Assembly: GCF_028736235.1 (NCBI RefSeq)
Contig: NZ_CP117884.1
Location: 1,984,001 to 2,048,000, forward strand
Length of the DNA: 64,000 nucleotides
Direction of reading: 5' to 3'
From: Lacticaseibacillus pabuli
GTDB taxonomy: Bacteria; Bacillota; Bacilli; Lactobacillales; Lactobacillaceae
This document shows, piece by piece, positions 1-7,611 of this stretch. Made by a program: the position numbers and the translations under genes. The notes under the pieces were generated by a model. It worked only from the letters and a program-made list of their open reading frames with translations. It had not been told where the DNA came from and did not search any database. The stretch's first letter is position 1. Each line of letters opens with the position of its first letter.

Positions 1-645
1 CAACACCAAGCATAAACGCCTGCTTACTGGACGCAGTATCGATGAGCGCCCCAAACGTGTGGATAGTCGCCGTGAGTTCGGCCACTTCGAGTTAGATACA
101 GTGGTGGGTAAGCGTGATGGTCAAGAGAGCGTCATTATGACGTTCATCGAACGCAAGTCCCGTTTCCAGTTCATGCGTCTGATTGATGGCCGCAACGCCG
201 ACTCCGTAAACTACGCCATGCGCGGTATCGTTGCGGAGTACGGCGACGTCATTAAAACAATTACTGCCGACAATGGCTCTGAGTTTGCCGACCTAGACTC
301 GGTGCTCGATGGCGTGGCCACCGTGTACTATGCGCATCCATACCGTTCCAGCGAGCGCGGCACCAACGAGGTCCACAATAAGATGGTTCGGCGAGACTTT
401 CCCAAAGGTGAATCCCTAGACGCTGTCAGCCCACAAGCTGTCGCCGAAACTCAAGATCGGCTCAACCGCCTCCCTCGTCGCCAACTCAGATATCGGACGA
501 CCGAGGAAGTCTTCGTCGCTGAGCGCGCTCGAGCTCAGCGACGAGCTGCCAAGGTAGTCGTAGCCAGCTAACTCAACTCATCAAAGATAACAGTTCATCT
601 CACGGTGTCGTGCCATGGGGTGGCTAACTTGTTCTTGCAATTTGC
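1..645 (+). mobile_element. IS30-family insertion sequence, partial copy at window edge
   Basis: This is the 3' part of the IS30-type element found complete at 7612-8878 on the other strand. The two copies agree up to the sequence ...gcaatttgc and diverge after position 645, which fixes this end. The shared terminal core is gtggctaacttg. The element has cut a BRCT-domain gene that starts at 750 on the minus strand. The other end lies outside the window. Confidence 0.9.
2..571 (+). CDS. IS30-family transposase, C-terminal part (5' end outside window)
   Basis: The reading frame is open from the window edge and encodes the catalytic half of an IS30 DDE transposase. Visible motifs are HFELDTVVGKRDG (first Asp), TADNGSEF (second Asp) and SERGTNEVHNKMVRRDF (the Glu region). 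It matches the C-terminus of the complete copy at 7686-8759, so it is probably the end of an intact gene. It would cut and join the ends of its own IS. The missing part is the N-terminal helix-turn-helix region. Confidence 0.92.
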   Translation, partial: NTKHKRLLTGRSIDERPKRVDSRREFGHFELDTVVGKRDGQESVIMTFIERKSRFQFMRLIDGRNADSVNYAMRGIVAEYGDVIKTITADNGSEFADLDSVLDGVATVYYAHPYRSSERGTNEVHNKMVRRDFPKGESLDAVSPQAVAETQDRLNRLPRRQLRYRTTEEVFVAERARAQRRAAKVVVAS

Positions 646-750
646 GACAGGTTTTGCTCCTAGAATAGTTGCTAACTGTTGTGCCTGTAAACGACGAAAG
701 GATCGCAAACGGCCGGTAAAGAGAATTCGTTTGCCCCTTAAATCTATCAT
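646..750 (-). pseudogene. BRCT-domain protein, truncated by IS30
   Basis: An ATG at 750, preceded by an AGAGG ribosome site, opens a frame reading MIDLRGKRILFTGRL and continuing with LRSFRRLQAQQLATILGAKPV until the IS30 boundary at 645. The order Gly-Lys, hydrophobic strand, FTG, basic helix, LGAK is typical of a BRCT domain, the phosphopeptide/DNA-end binding module seen in DNA ligase and in plasmid-borne BRCT proteins. The gene directly follows the serine recombinase with a few bases between them and was probably co-transcribed. Only about 35 residues remain. An overlapping frame starting with GTG at 766 is also open, but it has no family resemblance. Confidence 0.6.
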
Positions 751-755
751 GATGT

Positions 756-1406
756 TTACCTCTCACTAGGGGGAACGTTTGCTAGATCTTCTGCCTGATA
801 CTTTTCGATGCGATATAAGGTTACTGGTGCAATACCTAACATGCGAGCAATTTGTCGCTTGGTCAGAGTTTCATCTCCGTCTTTCTTCCTATTTAAAAGG
901 CGACAGGCTTCTTTATAAATATAGCGTTTTTGACGATTAGGTGAATGAGGACCATATTCGCGAATTTTGCCCTTATATTTGCCCTGGCGTTTGGCAATTT
1001 CTATGCCTTGTTGTTGTCGTATCTTAATAGTTTCGCGCTCTTCTTGAGCAATATACTTATATAGTTCGACAATAATTGTCGTAATCAAGTTACGAAGGTT
1101 AGGATCTTCAATACTTGCAAAGCTAGGCAGATTTAGAACATTCAATTGAGCTCCACGATGGCGAATGGTTTCGATGATGTCAGTCAAATCATGAGAATTG
1201 CGACCAAGTCGATCAAGGCTCAATACCACTACTTCATCATCATCACGAATATAGTCTAACATTGCTTTTAGTTGAGGACGATCGGCATTTTTACCTGAAA
1301 GCTTCTCTTGAAAGATTTTATTAACACCGGCATCATGTAGCTGCTCAATTTGACGTGCAAGATTTTGATCACGCGTACTAACACGCGCATAACCGATTTT
1401 AGCCAA
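756..1406 (-). CDS. serine recombinase (resolvase/invertase family)
   Basis: This 216-residue protein is of the small serine recombinase class. It starts MAKIGYARVSTRDQN, with the nucleophile Ser in ARVST near residue 10. It carries the family blocks LSGKNADRPQLKAML and VVVLSLDRLGRNSHDL, and ends in a helix-turn-helix (TKRQIARMLGIAPVTLYRIEKY). Length is close to Tn3 resolvase and Pin-type proteins. It would cut and rejoin DNA at a res/dif-like site, for example to resolve plasmid multimers or cointegrates. The AT-rich, repeat-containing stretch at 1410-1500 upstream is the likely site of action and autoregulation. A truncated BRCT gene follows. Confidence 0.92.
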   Translation of the reverse strand: MAKIGYARVSTRDQNLARQIEQLHDAGVNKIFQEKLSGKNADRPQLKAMLDYIRDDDEVVVLSLDRLGRNSHDLTDIIETIRHRGAQLNVLNLPSFASIEDPNLRNLITTIIVELYKYIAQEERETIKIRQQQGIEIAKRQGKYKGKIREYGPHSPNRQKRYIYKEACRLLNRKKDGDETLTKRQIARMLGIAPVTLYRIEKYQAEDLANVPPSER

Positions 1407-1523
1407 TTCTAGGTTGCCTCCGGGTCACTTATATGTAACTAATAATACTCCCTTCTCACTTTAGTTACAATAGGGTACACCCAAATGGAACATATATTGG
1501 GACGTTAAAACAAGTAATTATTC

Positions 1524-1580
1524 TGTACAAACTAAGAAAAGTGTCCTATAATATAATTACAGGATAATTACAGGAGGAAA
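1524..1580 (+). promoter_or_regulatory. promoter and direct-repeat operator of toxin-antitoxin operon
   Basis: A -35 like TGTACA (1524-1529) and a -10 TATAAT (1547-1552) are 17 bp apart. Just downstream, the unit taattacagga is repeated in tandem (about 1553-1575), partly overlapping the AGGAGG ribosome site of the antitoxin. The repeat is a plausible binding site for the AbrB/MazE-like antitoxin. Confidence 0.6.
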
Positions 1581-1583
1581 ACC

Positions 1584-1907
1584 ATGCAAACTAAAACAAG
1601 AAAACAAGGCAACTCGCTCACACTGACGGTTCCAAAGGAGTACAATATTGCGCCAGGACGGAAGGTTGTCCCCGAACTAAGAGCCGATGGAATCTTTTAC
1701 CGGTTCGTGGATAATGAAGATGATTTCCTCGATTTTTCTACTGATATTCTCAAGTCTTTAGTATCTCAAGGATTATCTGGTGATGAATTAGTCAGCGAGT
1801 TTAATCGGCAAAAGCACGCCATTTCAGAATCGTTAAAGAATTTAGCCACAAATGATGACACGTCGTCCCTTTCTCGTAAAGAGTTGGAGGAAGAAATTGG
1901 CCTGTGA
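1584..1907 (+). CDS. AbrB/MazE-like antitoxin
   Basis: The 107-residue protein begins MQTKTRKQGNSLTLTVPKEY, the swapped-hairpin AbrB/MazE DNA-binding signature (basic residues, GNS, then alternating hydrophobic TLTVP). The C-terminal half is acidic and predicted helical, as expected for a toxin-binding tail. The start is fixed by AGGAGG 7 bp upstream. The toxin gene starts inside its last codons (translational coupling). Role: neutralise the downstream RelE-like toxin and repress the operon. Confidence 0.8.
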   Translation: MQTKTRKQGNSLTLTVPKEYNIAPGRKVVPELRADGIFYRFVDNEDDFLDFSTDILKSLVSQGLSGDELVSEFNRQKHAISESLKNLATNDDTSSLSRKELEEEIGL

Positions 1908-2271
1908 TATTCAACTCAAGAATGCGGTTATACGCTACCTAAAGAAAATTAAAGAGAGGAAGCTTAAAGAAAGATTCGTTGATCTGATCTATACGACTAT
2001 TGCAGATGATCCAGAATCTGGTGACGCGAAAACTGGCGATTTCTCAGGAATATACACCATGGGGTTTAGGTATCAAAAGACTGAGTACCGCGTTGCATAT
2101 ATGATCAGTCCTCCAACAACAGTCATTGTGCTGTTGGCTGGATCTCATGAGGATTTTGAAGGCGGCGAAGCGAATTGCCCAACTCGGCGATCTTTTTTAC
2201 CCCATTCGGTGCTAAAATTGACACCACTCGGCGAAAGAATTGACCAAGAATTTCAAAAGTGGCATCGCTGA
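1897..2271 (+). CDS. RelE/ParE-like toxin with IS21-derived C-terminal tail
   Basis: The likely start is TTG at 1897, six bases after GGAGG (1886-1890), overlapping the antitoxin stop. Residues 1-88 look like a RelE/HigB-type ribonuclease fold: basic helices (IRYLKKIKERKLKERF), then strands (GFRYQKTEYRVAYMISPPTTVIVLLAGSH). After SHEDFE the frame runs into the end of an IS21 element, so the last roughly 37 residues (GGEANCPTRRSF onward) come from IS terminal sequence. The natural toxin probably ended within about ten residues of that point. Whether the chimera is active cannot be judged, but the intact antitoxin suggests it could still be under selection. Confidence 0.7.
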   Translation: MACDIQLKNAVIRYLKKIKERKLKERFVDLIYTTIADDPESGDAKTGDFSGIYTMGFRYQKTEYRVAYMISPPTTVIVLLAGSHEDFEGGEANCPTRRSFLPHSVLKLTPLGERIDQEFQKWHR

Positions 2272-2293
2272 GCGTTTTCAGCGATGCCACTTT
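2256..2293. terminator. perfect inverted repeat, probable bidirectional terminator
   Basis: Arms of 16 bp (2256-2271 and 2278-2293) are perfectly complementary, with A- and T-runs at the outer edges. The repeat lies between the toxin stop on the plus strand and the third IS21 gene on the minus strand, so it can end both transcripts. Confidence 0.7.
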
Positions 2294-2298
2294 CAGTT

Positions 2299-2505
2299 TT
2301 ACGGGAGCTTGTCTCCTCGGCACTTACCCAGGTATTTCACGATGACTTCTTTTCCATATTCGAAAAGCTCGTCATCCGTCAATTTATCGTTATTTTCCCA
2401 GATAATGTCCACCAGTGCGTCGCCAAGCACGTTTTCCCAGTCTTCCATTGCGTCTGTATGTGCATAGAACAGCGCCAATCGTTGTTCCAGTTCTACTGAA
2501 ATCAT
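2299..2505 (-). CDS. small third protein of the IS21 element
   Basis: The 68-residue acidic protein starts MISVELEQRLALFYAHTDAM and overlaps the istB stop by four bases (ATGA-type), so it is translationally coupled to istB. It has no recognised domain. Its C-terminal half (IIWENNDKLTDDELFEYGKE) resembles the short remnant encoded at 4953-5069 (AIWQSEEQITDDELVKIGVT). This suggests that a small accessory gene is a conserved third component of some IS21 members. A regulatory or AAA-partner role is possible but unsupported. Confidence 0.7.
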   Translation of the reverse strand: MISVELEQRLALFYAHTDAMEDWENVLGDALVDIIWENNDKLTDDELFEYGKEVIVKYLGKCRGDKLP

Positions 2506-3260
2506 GCAAATTCGCCTCCGATTCCATACCGCTCGCGCATCGATTTGTCGCCTTGGATAAGGAGCTTGTAAGAATCGTGGACGATTCGGTCAAGGATCGC
2601 ATCCGCAATCTGTGGATTTCCCAGCTTACTATGCCAGCCTTCCGGCGCGAATTGAGTACAAAAGATTGTTGAACCACGCTGACTTCGATATTCGATCAAC
2701 TCAAGAATAGTCTGAGCTTGTTCATCGTTGATCGGCGTCAAAAGCCACTCATCGATGATCAAGAGTTCAACTTTCTTGTACCGTTCAATAATCTTATGAA
2801 AGTCACCGTTTGCCTCATGCTTCGCTACAATCAAATCATCAATCAGTTCGGGAAGACGCACATATTTTACTTTATGAAACTGATGGCAAGCCTCAATCCC
2901 CAAAGCTGTCGCCAACCATGTTTTCCCGTTACCTGAAGCACCCATTAAGATGACGTTATGGTGCTCTTGAATATACGTGCCAGTCGCAAGGCGTTGAATC
3001 AAGTTCCGATCCAACTTACGATCCGGCAAGTAATTGATATCAGCTATACATGGCTCATTCGTCCGAAAATTTGCACTCTTGATCAGTCGATTCAGCCTAT
3101 TTGACTGAAGGCTTGCGTAAGCCGCATCAACGAGTAACTTGAACCGATCATCAAAGTTCATTGATCGATATTCTGTGTTGCTTTCCTGTGCTTCCAAGGC
3201 ATTTGCCATAGAGGTAAGCTTCATCTGCCGTAACTTCCGTTGAGTTTCGTCATTTACCAT
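2502..3260 (-). CDS. istB: IS21 helper ATPase IstB
   Basis: This 252-residue AAA+ ATPase is related to DnaC. Walker A is GASGNGKTWLA, followed by LLIIDEWLL (Walker B) and a sensor-type region IFCTQFAP. IstB assembles on target DNA and stimulates transposition by IstA. It overlaps the istA stop by one base and is followed by the coupled small gene. Length is normal for the family (about 250). Confidence 0.95.
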   Translation of the reverse strand: MVNDETQRKLRQMKLTSMANALEAQESNTEYRSMNFDDRFKLLVDAAYASLQSNRLNRLIKSANFRTNEPCIADINYLPDRKLDRNLIQRLATGTYIQEHHNVILMGASGNGKTWLATALGIEACHQFHKVKYVRLPELIDDLIVAKHEANGDFHKIIERYKKVELLIIDEWLLTPINDEQAQTILELIEYRSQRGSTIFCTQFAPEGWHSKLGNPQIADAILDRIVHDSYKLLIQGDKSMRERYGIGGEFA

Positions 3261-4795
3261 TAGTCATTTCCTCCAAAGTATGCTGCACCACGAGTAAAAC
3301 CGTAGTCGGGTTCGTTAATCGTCTTTGGTGCTGGAATCTTTTGACTTTTCATAACCCGTTCAACTACGGACACCGTCGGTGCGGTCGCAATTTTCATCAC
3401 GGTCGTACACGCGGCTTCGATTTCAATAGCTGCGTATTTTCTAGCTAAGCCTTTGAATCGAAAAGCTGCACTTAGACCTTGTTTTTCACTTGCCGCCGAT
3501 TTAAGTAGATATCGCATTACGGCAAGCGTATTGATGCCAACCTCTTCCGCCCAAGCTAATGCGTTCTCAGGTGTATGATCGACGAACAGTTTATGTTCTG
3601 CTGGCAAATGATCGTGATTGGTTGAAAATTGCCCGAATTTACCGGTTAGTCGTTTATGGGAGGCAATTCGATTACCTTTGTAGAAAACTTCTACGATATC
3701 TTTCGTCACCTTGATATCCACTTTAGATGAGATATACTCGTAAGGAACAGAGTAAAACTGACTTTCCACGTTGATGTGGTAGTCTAATTGCACGATGGCA
3801 GTCCGCCAACTGGCCATCGTATAAGCTTGAACAGGTAATGGTCGCAAGGCAAAGCTTTCTTCGTCATGAAACGCCGAAAGGCGACTACCTTGTTTATATT
3901 TCTTTGTGAATGGCCGTTCGTTGAACTCCTTGAGTTTGATGCGAACGGCCTTATTTAATTCCTCGAGGCCAAAGAATGTTTCATTTCGTAGCGCTGCTAT
4001 AATCCATGTTGATACTGTCCCCACAACACCTTCGACAGTCGGCTTATCCTTTGGCTTCCGGACTCGTGCTGGCATCACAATTGTGCCGTAGTGCAAGGCT
4101 AGATCTCGATACATTTCATTCAAGATGATTTCGCTATGCTTGTGCGAAGTCACACCCGTTTTGAGATTGTCGGAAATCAGATATTGCGTCACACCACCAA
4201 AGAATTCATACGCATGAATGTGTCCAGTAAGCCACGCCTCCTGTTGTTCAGTCATAAATGCCTCACAGTAGCTGTACGCACTACACGGCAAAGAAGCGAT
4301 GAACAGATATGCCTTGATGATTTCTCCAGTTTCGCGATCGACGATATGCAAAGGTGAGCCCGCCCAATCGACCTCCATCACTTCACCTGGTTTACGCCGG
4401 ATCCGCATAGTTGCCTTATATTTCTGCGCATAAGCACGATAATACTGGCAAAAGGTTCGATACGCATACGGAATTGTGCCATTTTTTCGGCACTCTTGCT
4501 CATATTCATAATGAACCAGGGATAAGGTGACGTTAGGCTTAGCCAATTCCTCGTGTATCTTTTCGAAGTCGGGTATCTGCCGACCTTTTGCCATCGGTTG
4601 CTTCTGAGGAAACAACAAGCTTTCCAACCAAATATCATCCACATCATCAGTAAATGGTGGACTAATCTGATGTAGCTCAGCTTGCTTGATAACTTCAGAA
4701 ATCTTGGGACGTGAATTCCCAGTGATTGCCGCAATGTCTCGCTGCACCAGCTCTTGAGCGTGAAGCTCAAGAATTTGACGGTAATGAATAGCCAT
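3260..4795 (-). CDS. istA: IS21 transposase IstA
   Basis: This 511-residue DDE transposase has an N-terminal helix-turn-helix (ELHAQELVQRDIAAITGNSRPKISEVIKQ). In the retroviral-integrase-like core, MEVDWAGSPLHIVD supplies the first Asp, YLISDNLKTGV the second and KPTVEGVVG the Glu. Length matches full-length IstA. An AGGAGG-like site lies just upstream of the ATG at 4795. It works with IstB encoded directly downstream. Confidence 0.95.
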   Translation of the reverse strand: MAIHYRQILELHAQELVQRDIAAITGNSRPKISEVIKQAELHQISPPFTDDVDDIWLESLLFPQKQPMAKGRQIPDFEKIHEELAKPNVTLSLVHYEYEQECRKNGTIPYAYRTFCQYYRAYAQKYKATMRIRRKPGEVMEVDWAGSPLHIVDRETGEIIKAYLFIASLPCSAYSYCEAFMTEQQEAWLTGHIHAYEFFGGVTQYLISDNLKTGVTSHKHSEIILNEMYRDLALHYGTIVMPARVRKPKDKPTVEGVVGTVSTWIIAALRNETFFGLEELNKAVRIKLKEFNERPFTKKYKQGSRLSAFHDEESFALRPLPVQAYTMASWRTAIVQLDYHINVESQFYSVPYEYISSKVDIKVTKDIVEVFYKGNRIASHKRLTGKFGQFSTNHDHLPAEHKLFVDHTPENALAWAEEVGINTLAVMRYLLKSAASEKQGLSAAFRFKGLARKYAAIEIEAACTTVMKIATAPTVSVVERVMKSQKIPAPKTINEPDYGFTRGAAYFGGND

Positions 4796-4952
4796 TACAA
4801 AGACCTCCTGTATTTAAGAATTGCACGCGCTTACACGTATGCTACCCGTAGTATACAGGAGGTTTCTGTATTGTTGGTCAATTTCTTCGCCGACCTTGGA
4901 CAATTTTTTCGCCGAGTGGTGTCAAAAACTTCGCATTACCTGGTAAAGCTAT

Positions 4953-5069
4953 ATGCCGTCTTCACTTGACGCCATTTGGCAAAGTGAAGAACAAATTACC
5001 GATGACGAACTCGTGAAAATTGGTGTAACCCTGATCAACCGGTTCCTAGAAGAAGACGAGGAAGTCTAG
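4953..5069 (+). pseudogene. remnant of a small IS21 accessory gene
   Basis: A 38-residue frame (MPSSLDAIWQSEEQITDDEL...) has the same pattern as the C-terminal half of the small protein at 2299-2505, on the opposite strand. It is followed by a hairpin terminator and by repeated units of the type ggcaaaaggcggcaacat that look like IS21 terminal repeats. I read it as the last gene of a second, mostly deleted IS21 element. An ATG is present, but no good ribosome site was seen. Confidence 0.45.
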
Positions 5070-5077
5070 ATGACAGC

Positions 5078-5114
5078 GATGCCCACTGACCAATAGAAGT
5101 CGGTGGGCATCTTT
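5078..5114 (+). terminator. hairpin terminator after IS21 remnant
   Basis: The arms gatgcccac and gtgggcatc are followed by a short T-run, nine bases after the stop codon of the remnant gene. The position is the same as that of the hairpin after the small gene in the complete IS21. Confidence 0.7.
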
Positions 5115-5256
5115 AGTGGTAACCTGGCTGGCAAAAGGCGGCAACATCCTTGGCAAATGGTGGTAACAAGGTAAGCACCCAACCAAATGACGGATTTTCA
5201 GCAACAATTTAGCGCGCTACACTTACCTCATCAATTCAAACTGGTGAGGTATTTGT

Positions 5257-5424
5257 ATGGAAGAAAAACCTGATGTTGTTCATTTTCAAATGGATCAGCC
5301 CAAGTCGCGGCAGTCGGAGGTGACCAAAGCACTACAGATAAAACTGAGTAATGAGAAGACCGTTATCGTCTATAACCGCGTCAACAGCTACATCCTTGAT
5401 GCACTTTTAAAGGCGGTGTTCTAA
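5257..5424 (+). CDS. tnpA: IS66 small accessory protein TnpA
   Basis: This is a 55-residue protein (MEEKPDVVHFQMDQPKSRQ..., ending SYILDALLKAVF), the short first ORF of some IS66 elements. A GAGGT ribosome site precedes the ATG. The stop TAA is followed directly by the tnpB ATG, so the genes are coupled. Its exact role is unknown; related first ORFs are needed for transposition in studied members. A diverged fragment of the same family lies at 7470-7586. Confidence 0.8.
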   Translation: MEEKPDVVHFQMDQPKSRQSEVTKALQIKLSNEKTVIVYNRVNSYILDALLKAVF

Positions 5425-5805
5425 ATGTTTCTTGATCTTAAACGAATCGCTCAGGTCTATTTAGTCTGCGGTCGTACCGACTTGCGTCGAGGAATCGATG
5501 GTTTGGCTGGAATTGTTCAAGAACAATATGATCTAGATCCCTACTGTCAGAACCTATATCTATTTTGTGGTAGCAAGAAGGATCGATTTAAAGCTTTGTA
5601 CTGGGACGGTGATGGATTTGTGTTGTTGTACAAGCGCTATGAGAACGGTCGTCTTCAGTGGCCAATGGATCAAAACGCCGCCAAGGCGCTGACCCATCAA
5701 CAGTTAACCCGACTTCTAACGGGTTGGTCGATTGAATCTTCGATTCATTCAGTAAATCCACCAAAGAAGTCGTATTCAAATCAGCAAAGGAGTGGTAAAG
5801 TCTAA
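5425..5805 (+). CDS. tnpB: IS66 accessory protein TnpB
   Basis: The 126-residue protein begins MFLDLKRIAQVYLVCGRTDLRRGIDGLA, the signature of IS66 TnpB (IS66 Orf2-like), and contains NLYLFCGSKKDRFKALYWDGDGFVLLYKR. This basic protein is required with TnpC for IS66 transposition. Length is normal (about 115-125). It sits between tnpA and tnpC in the usual order. Confidence 0.95.
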   Translation: MFLDLKRIAQVYLVCGRTDLRRGIDGLAGIVQEQYDLDPYCQNLYLFCGSKKDRFKALYWDGDGFVLLYKRYENGRLQWPMDQNAAKALTHQQLTRLLTGWSIESSIHSVNPPKKSYSNQQRSGKV

Positions 5806-5828
5806 ATCAACAATAAGGTGGTGAGGAC

Positions 5829-7325
5829 ATGAGCGAAATAGCAACAGTTGATGAACACGAAGAAGTGCTTGCGTTAAGACGAAAAGTGGACGAGTTAGAA
5901 ACTCAGCTTGAGTGGTTTAGAAAACAAGTATTCGGCCAAAAATCTGAGCATGCGAAACCTATGGATGTTAATCAGCTGTCTTTGTTTGCCCAACAGGTCG
6001 AACAAGCGCAAGCAGTCTTATCCGCCGCCGAACAGGAAACTCATGTCAAAGCCTATACTCGAAAGAAAAACAAGAAATCAAACGAGAAGCTTGGCCGCGA
6101 AGTCGAAACCATCGAGAAGACGATTGATATTACTGACGAGCAACGCAAGTGTGCGCCAGGTTGGAAGTTAGTTTCAATTGGGCGTCGTGAGATGCGTACT
6201 AGTGCAACTTATGTTCCAGCGAAAGTAGTCAAAATCATCTACTATGTCCGGACTTATAAGAAGGTTCGAATTGATGGTGAAGGAGATCCAGAGTTTCTTC
6301 AAGCAAAGTTGCCTAACGCTGTCATTCCGCGTAGCGTCGCCACGTCCTCGATTCTTGCCAAGGTGATTCATGATAAGTATGAACTTGATGTACCATTGTA
6401 TCGCCAACTTCAAGACTGGAAACGCATCGGGTTGACGGTAAGCGAAACGACGTTGAGCAATTGGATGATCGATAGTGCGGAATTGTTAGCGCCGATCTAT
6501 GATCGGATGCATCAATGTCTGATTCGACAGAAGTTTCTTCAAGGAGATGAAACGCCAACTCAAGTTCTTAAAGAGAATGGCCGTAAGGCAACTGATAAGT
6601 CATACATGTGGGTTGCCCGAACAGTGCGCAAGAGCGCCACACCGATGGTGTACTTCAAGTATGATCCACATCGCAGTCAAAGCGTTGCCCAAGAACTGTA
6701 CGCAAACTTTAGTGGTGTCCTTCAGTGCGATGGGTATGCCGGCTACAATGGCTTGGCAATAGAACGCGTTGCCTGCATGGCCCATGTGCGTCGGAAGTTC
6801 TATGAAGCAGCGCGTGTCTCGAAGACGCTAGATACCAGTATTCCATTGAAGTTACTTGATGAGATGTTTGGGCTTGAAGCACAATGGCAAAAGCTGTCAC
6901 CAAAAGCTCGTCGAAAGCGTCGTCGGAGCAAGCTTTCCCCGTTGATGAAACGGTTCTGGTCTTGGTGTGATATGTGCGATGCCTTACCAAAGAGCAATCT
7001 AGGTAAAGCTGTTGCCTACGCAGAGAGCATGCGGCCATACGTTGATCGGCTTATGAAATATGGTGAGATTGACTTCAGCAATAACGCTTCGGAACGCAAC
7101 ATGAAAAGTTATGTCATGGGTCGAAAGAACTTCTTGTTCAGTACCAGCCCGGAGGGAGCGCATGCGAATGCAATTTTGATGAGTATCATCGAAACGTGCA
7201 AAGCCAACGCAATTGATCCGATGACTTATCTTACGGAAGTTCTGGATGAAATGGCGCAATATCCCGAGAATCGAAAATTCGAATATCTGGGGCAGTATTT
7301 GCCATGGAATTGGAAGCAGTCATAA
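5829..7325 (+). CDS. tnpC: IS66 transposase TnpC
   Basis: The 498-residue DDE transposase has an N-terminal coiled coil (EVLALRRKVDELETQLEWFRKQVFG). A zinc-binding/IS66 core follows, with the acidic residues in LQGDETPTQV, LQCDGYAGYN and FSNNASERNMKSYV. A GGTGAGG ribosome site precedes the ATG. Length and order agree with intact IS66 elements, so the copy may be active. A terminator follows at 7350-7396. Confidence 0.95.
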   Translation: MSEIATVDEHEEVLALRRKVDELETQLEWFRKQVFGQKSEHAKPMDVNQLSLFAQQVEQAQAVLSAAEQETHVKAYTRKKNKKSNEKLGREVETIEKTIDITDEQRKCAPGWKLVSIGRREMRTSATYVPAKVVKIIYYVRTYKKVRIDGEGDPEFLQAKLPNAVIPRSVATSSILAKVIHDKYELDVPLYRQLQDWKRIGLTVSETTLSNWMIDSAELLAPIYDRMHQCLIRQKFLQGDETPTQVLKENGRKATDKSYMWVARTVRKSATPMVYFKYDPHRSQSVAQELYANFSGVLQCDGYAGYNGLAIERVACMAHVRRKFYEAARVSKTLDTSIPLKLLDEMFGLEAQWQKLSPKARRKRRRSKLSPLMKRFWSWCDMCDALPKSNLGKAVAYAESMRPYVDRLMKYGEIDFSNNASERNMKSYVMGRKNFLFSTSPEGAHANAILMSIIETCKANAIDPMTYLTEVLDEMAQYPENRKFEYLGQYLPWNWKQS

Positions 7326-7349
7326 GAATATGGTTTTATATCAAGATCA

Positions 7350-7396
7350 AAGCCCAGTATCTGAGAGGAAAAATCGCCTCTCAGATACTGGGCTTT
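7350..7396 (+). terminator. rho-independent terminator of IS66 operon
   Basis: The arms are agcccagtatctgagagg and its complement ctctcagatactgggct, followed by TTTT. It lies 25 bp after the tnpC stop and inside the IS66 right end. Confidence 0.9.
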
Positions 7397-7469
7397 TGAT
7401 TATTGAACGTCATTTGGTTGGGTGCTTACGTAACAAGTTTGGCAGAGGTGGCAACATCCGGTGGCCGCC

Positions 7470-7586
7470 TTCAACAACGACCGACTTATTCTGATTGATC
7501 TTGATCTGTAACGCTTTGGAGGGCGCCGATGGTTGAGCGCGTGGTGGACGGTCCATCTTGATTTGAACAATCTCGGGTTTATTTTC
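7470..7586 (-). pseudogene. fragment of an IS66 tnpA-like gene
   Basis: The minus-strand frame reads ENKPEIVQIKMDRPPRAQP then SKALQIKINQNKSVVV. It can be aligned with the IS66 small protein at 5257-5424 (EEKPDVVHFQMDQPKSRQS ... TKALQIKLSNEKTVIV). The fragment is cut on its 5' side at the TGTCGA transposon end (7587). On its 3' side it is cut by IS21-like terminal repeats. It shows that an IS66 relative stood here before the IS21 and the present IS66 arrived. Confidence 0.6.
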
Positions 7587-7611
7587 TGTCGACACGCACT
7601 TTATACCAACC

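Larger units (their letters stand above)
2165..4934 (-). mobile_element. IS21-family insertion sequence with third ORF
   Basis: istA, istB and a small third gene lie on the minus strand between related terminal repeats. The unit containing gacaccactcggcgaa recurs at both ends (about 2219-2235 and 4906-4921, inverted), as is usual for IS21, which has multiple TnpA-binding repeats. The outermost shared bases are gcgaag, so the limits are approximate. No clean target duplication was found. The element interrupts the 3' end of the toxin gene on its left. Confidence 0.8.
5171..7429 (+). mobile_element. IS66-family insertion sequence, complete
   Basis: Perfect 22-bp terminal inverted repeats (5171-5192 and 7408-7429, starting gtaagcacccaacc) bound three genes tnpA-tnpB-tnpC. 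An exact 8-bp direct repeat gtaacaag flanks the element (5163-5170 and 7430-7437), the known target duplication size for IS66. The element is 2259 bp long and looks intact. It was inserted into the terminal repeats of an older IS21 relic. Confidence 0.97.

Noticed and set aside
4378..4770. 130-codon frame inside istA
   Set aside because: It is an alternate-frame shadow of the transposase, with no ribosome site and an unlikely composition.
646..7611. IS30 pair as a composite transposon
   Set aside because: The right copy has its own matching 14-bp duplications on both sides, so it inserted alone. The outer end of the left copy is not in the window.
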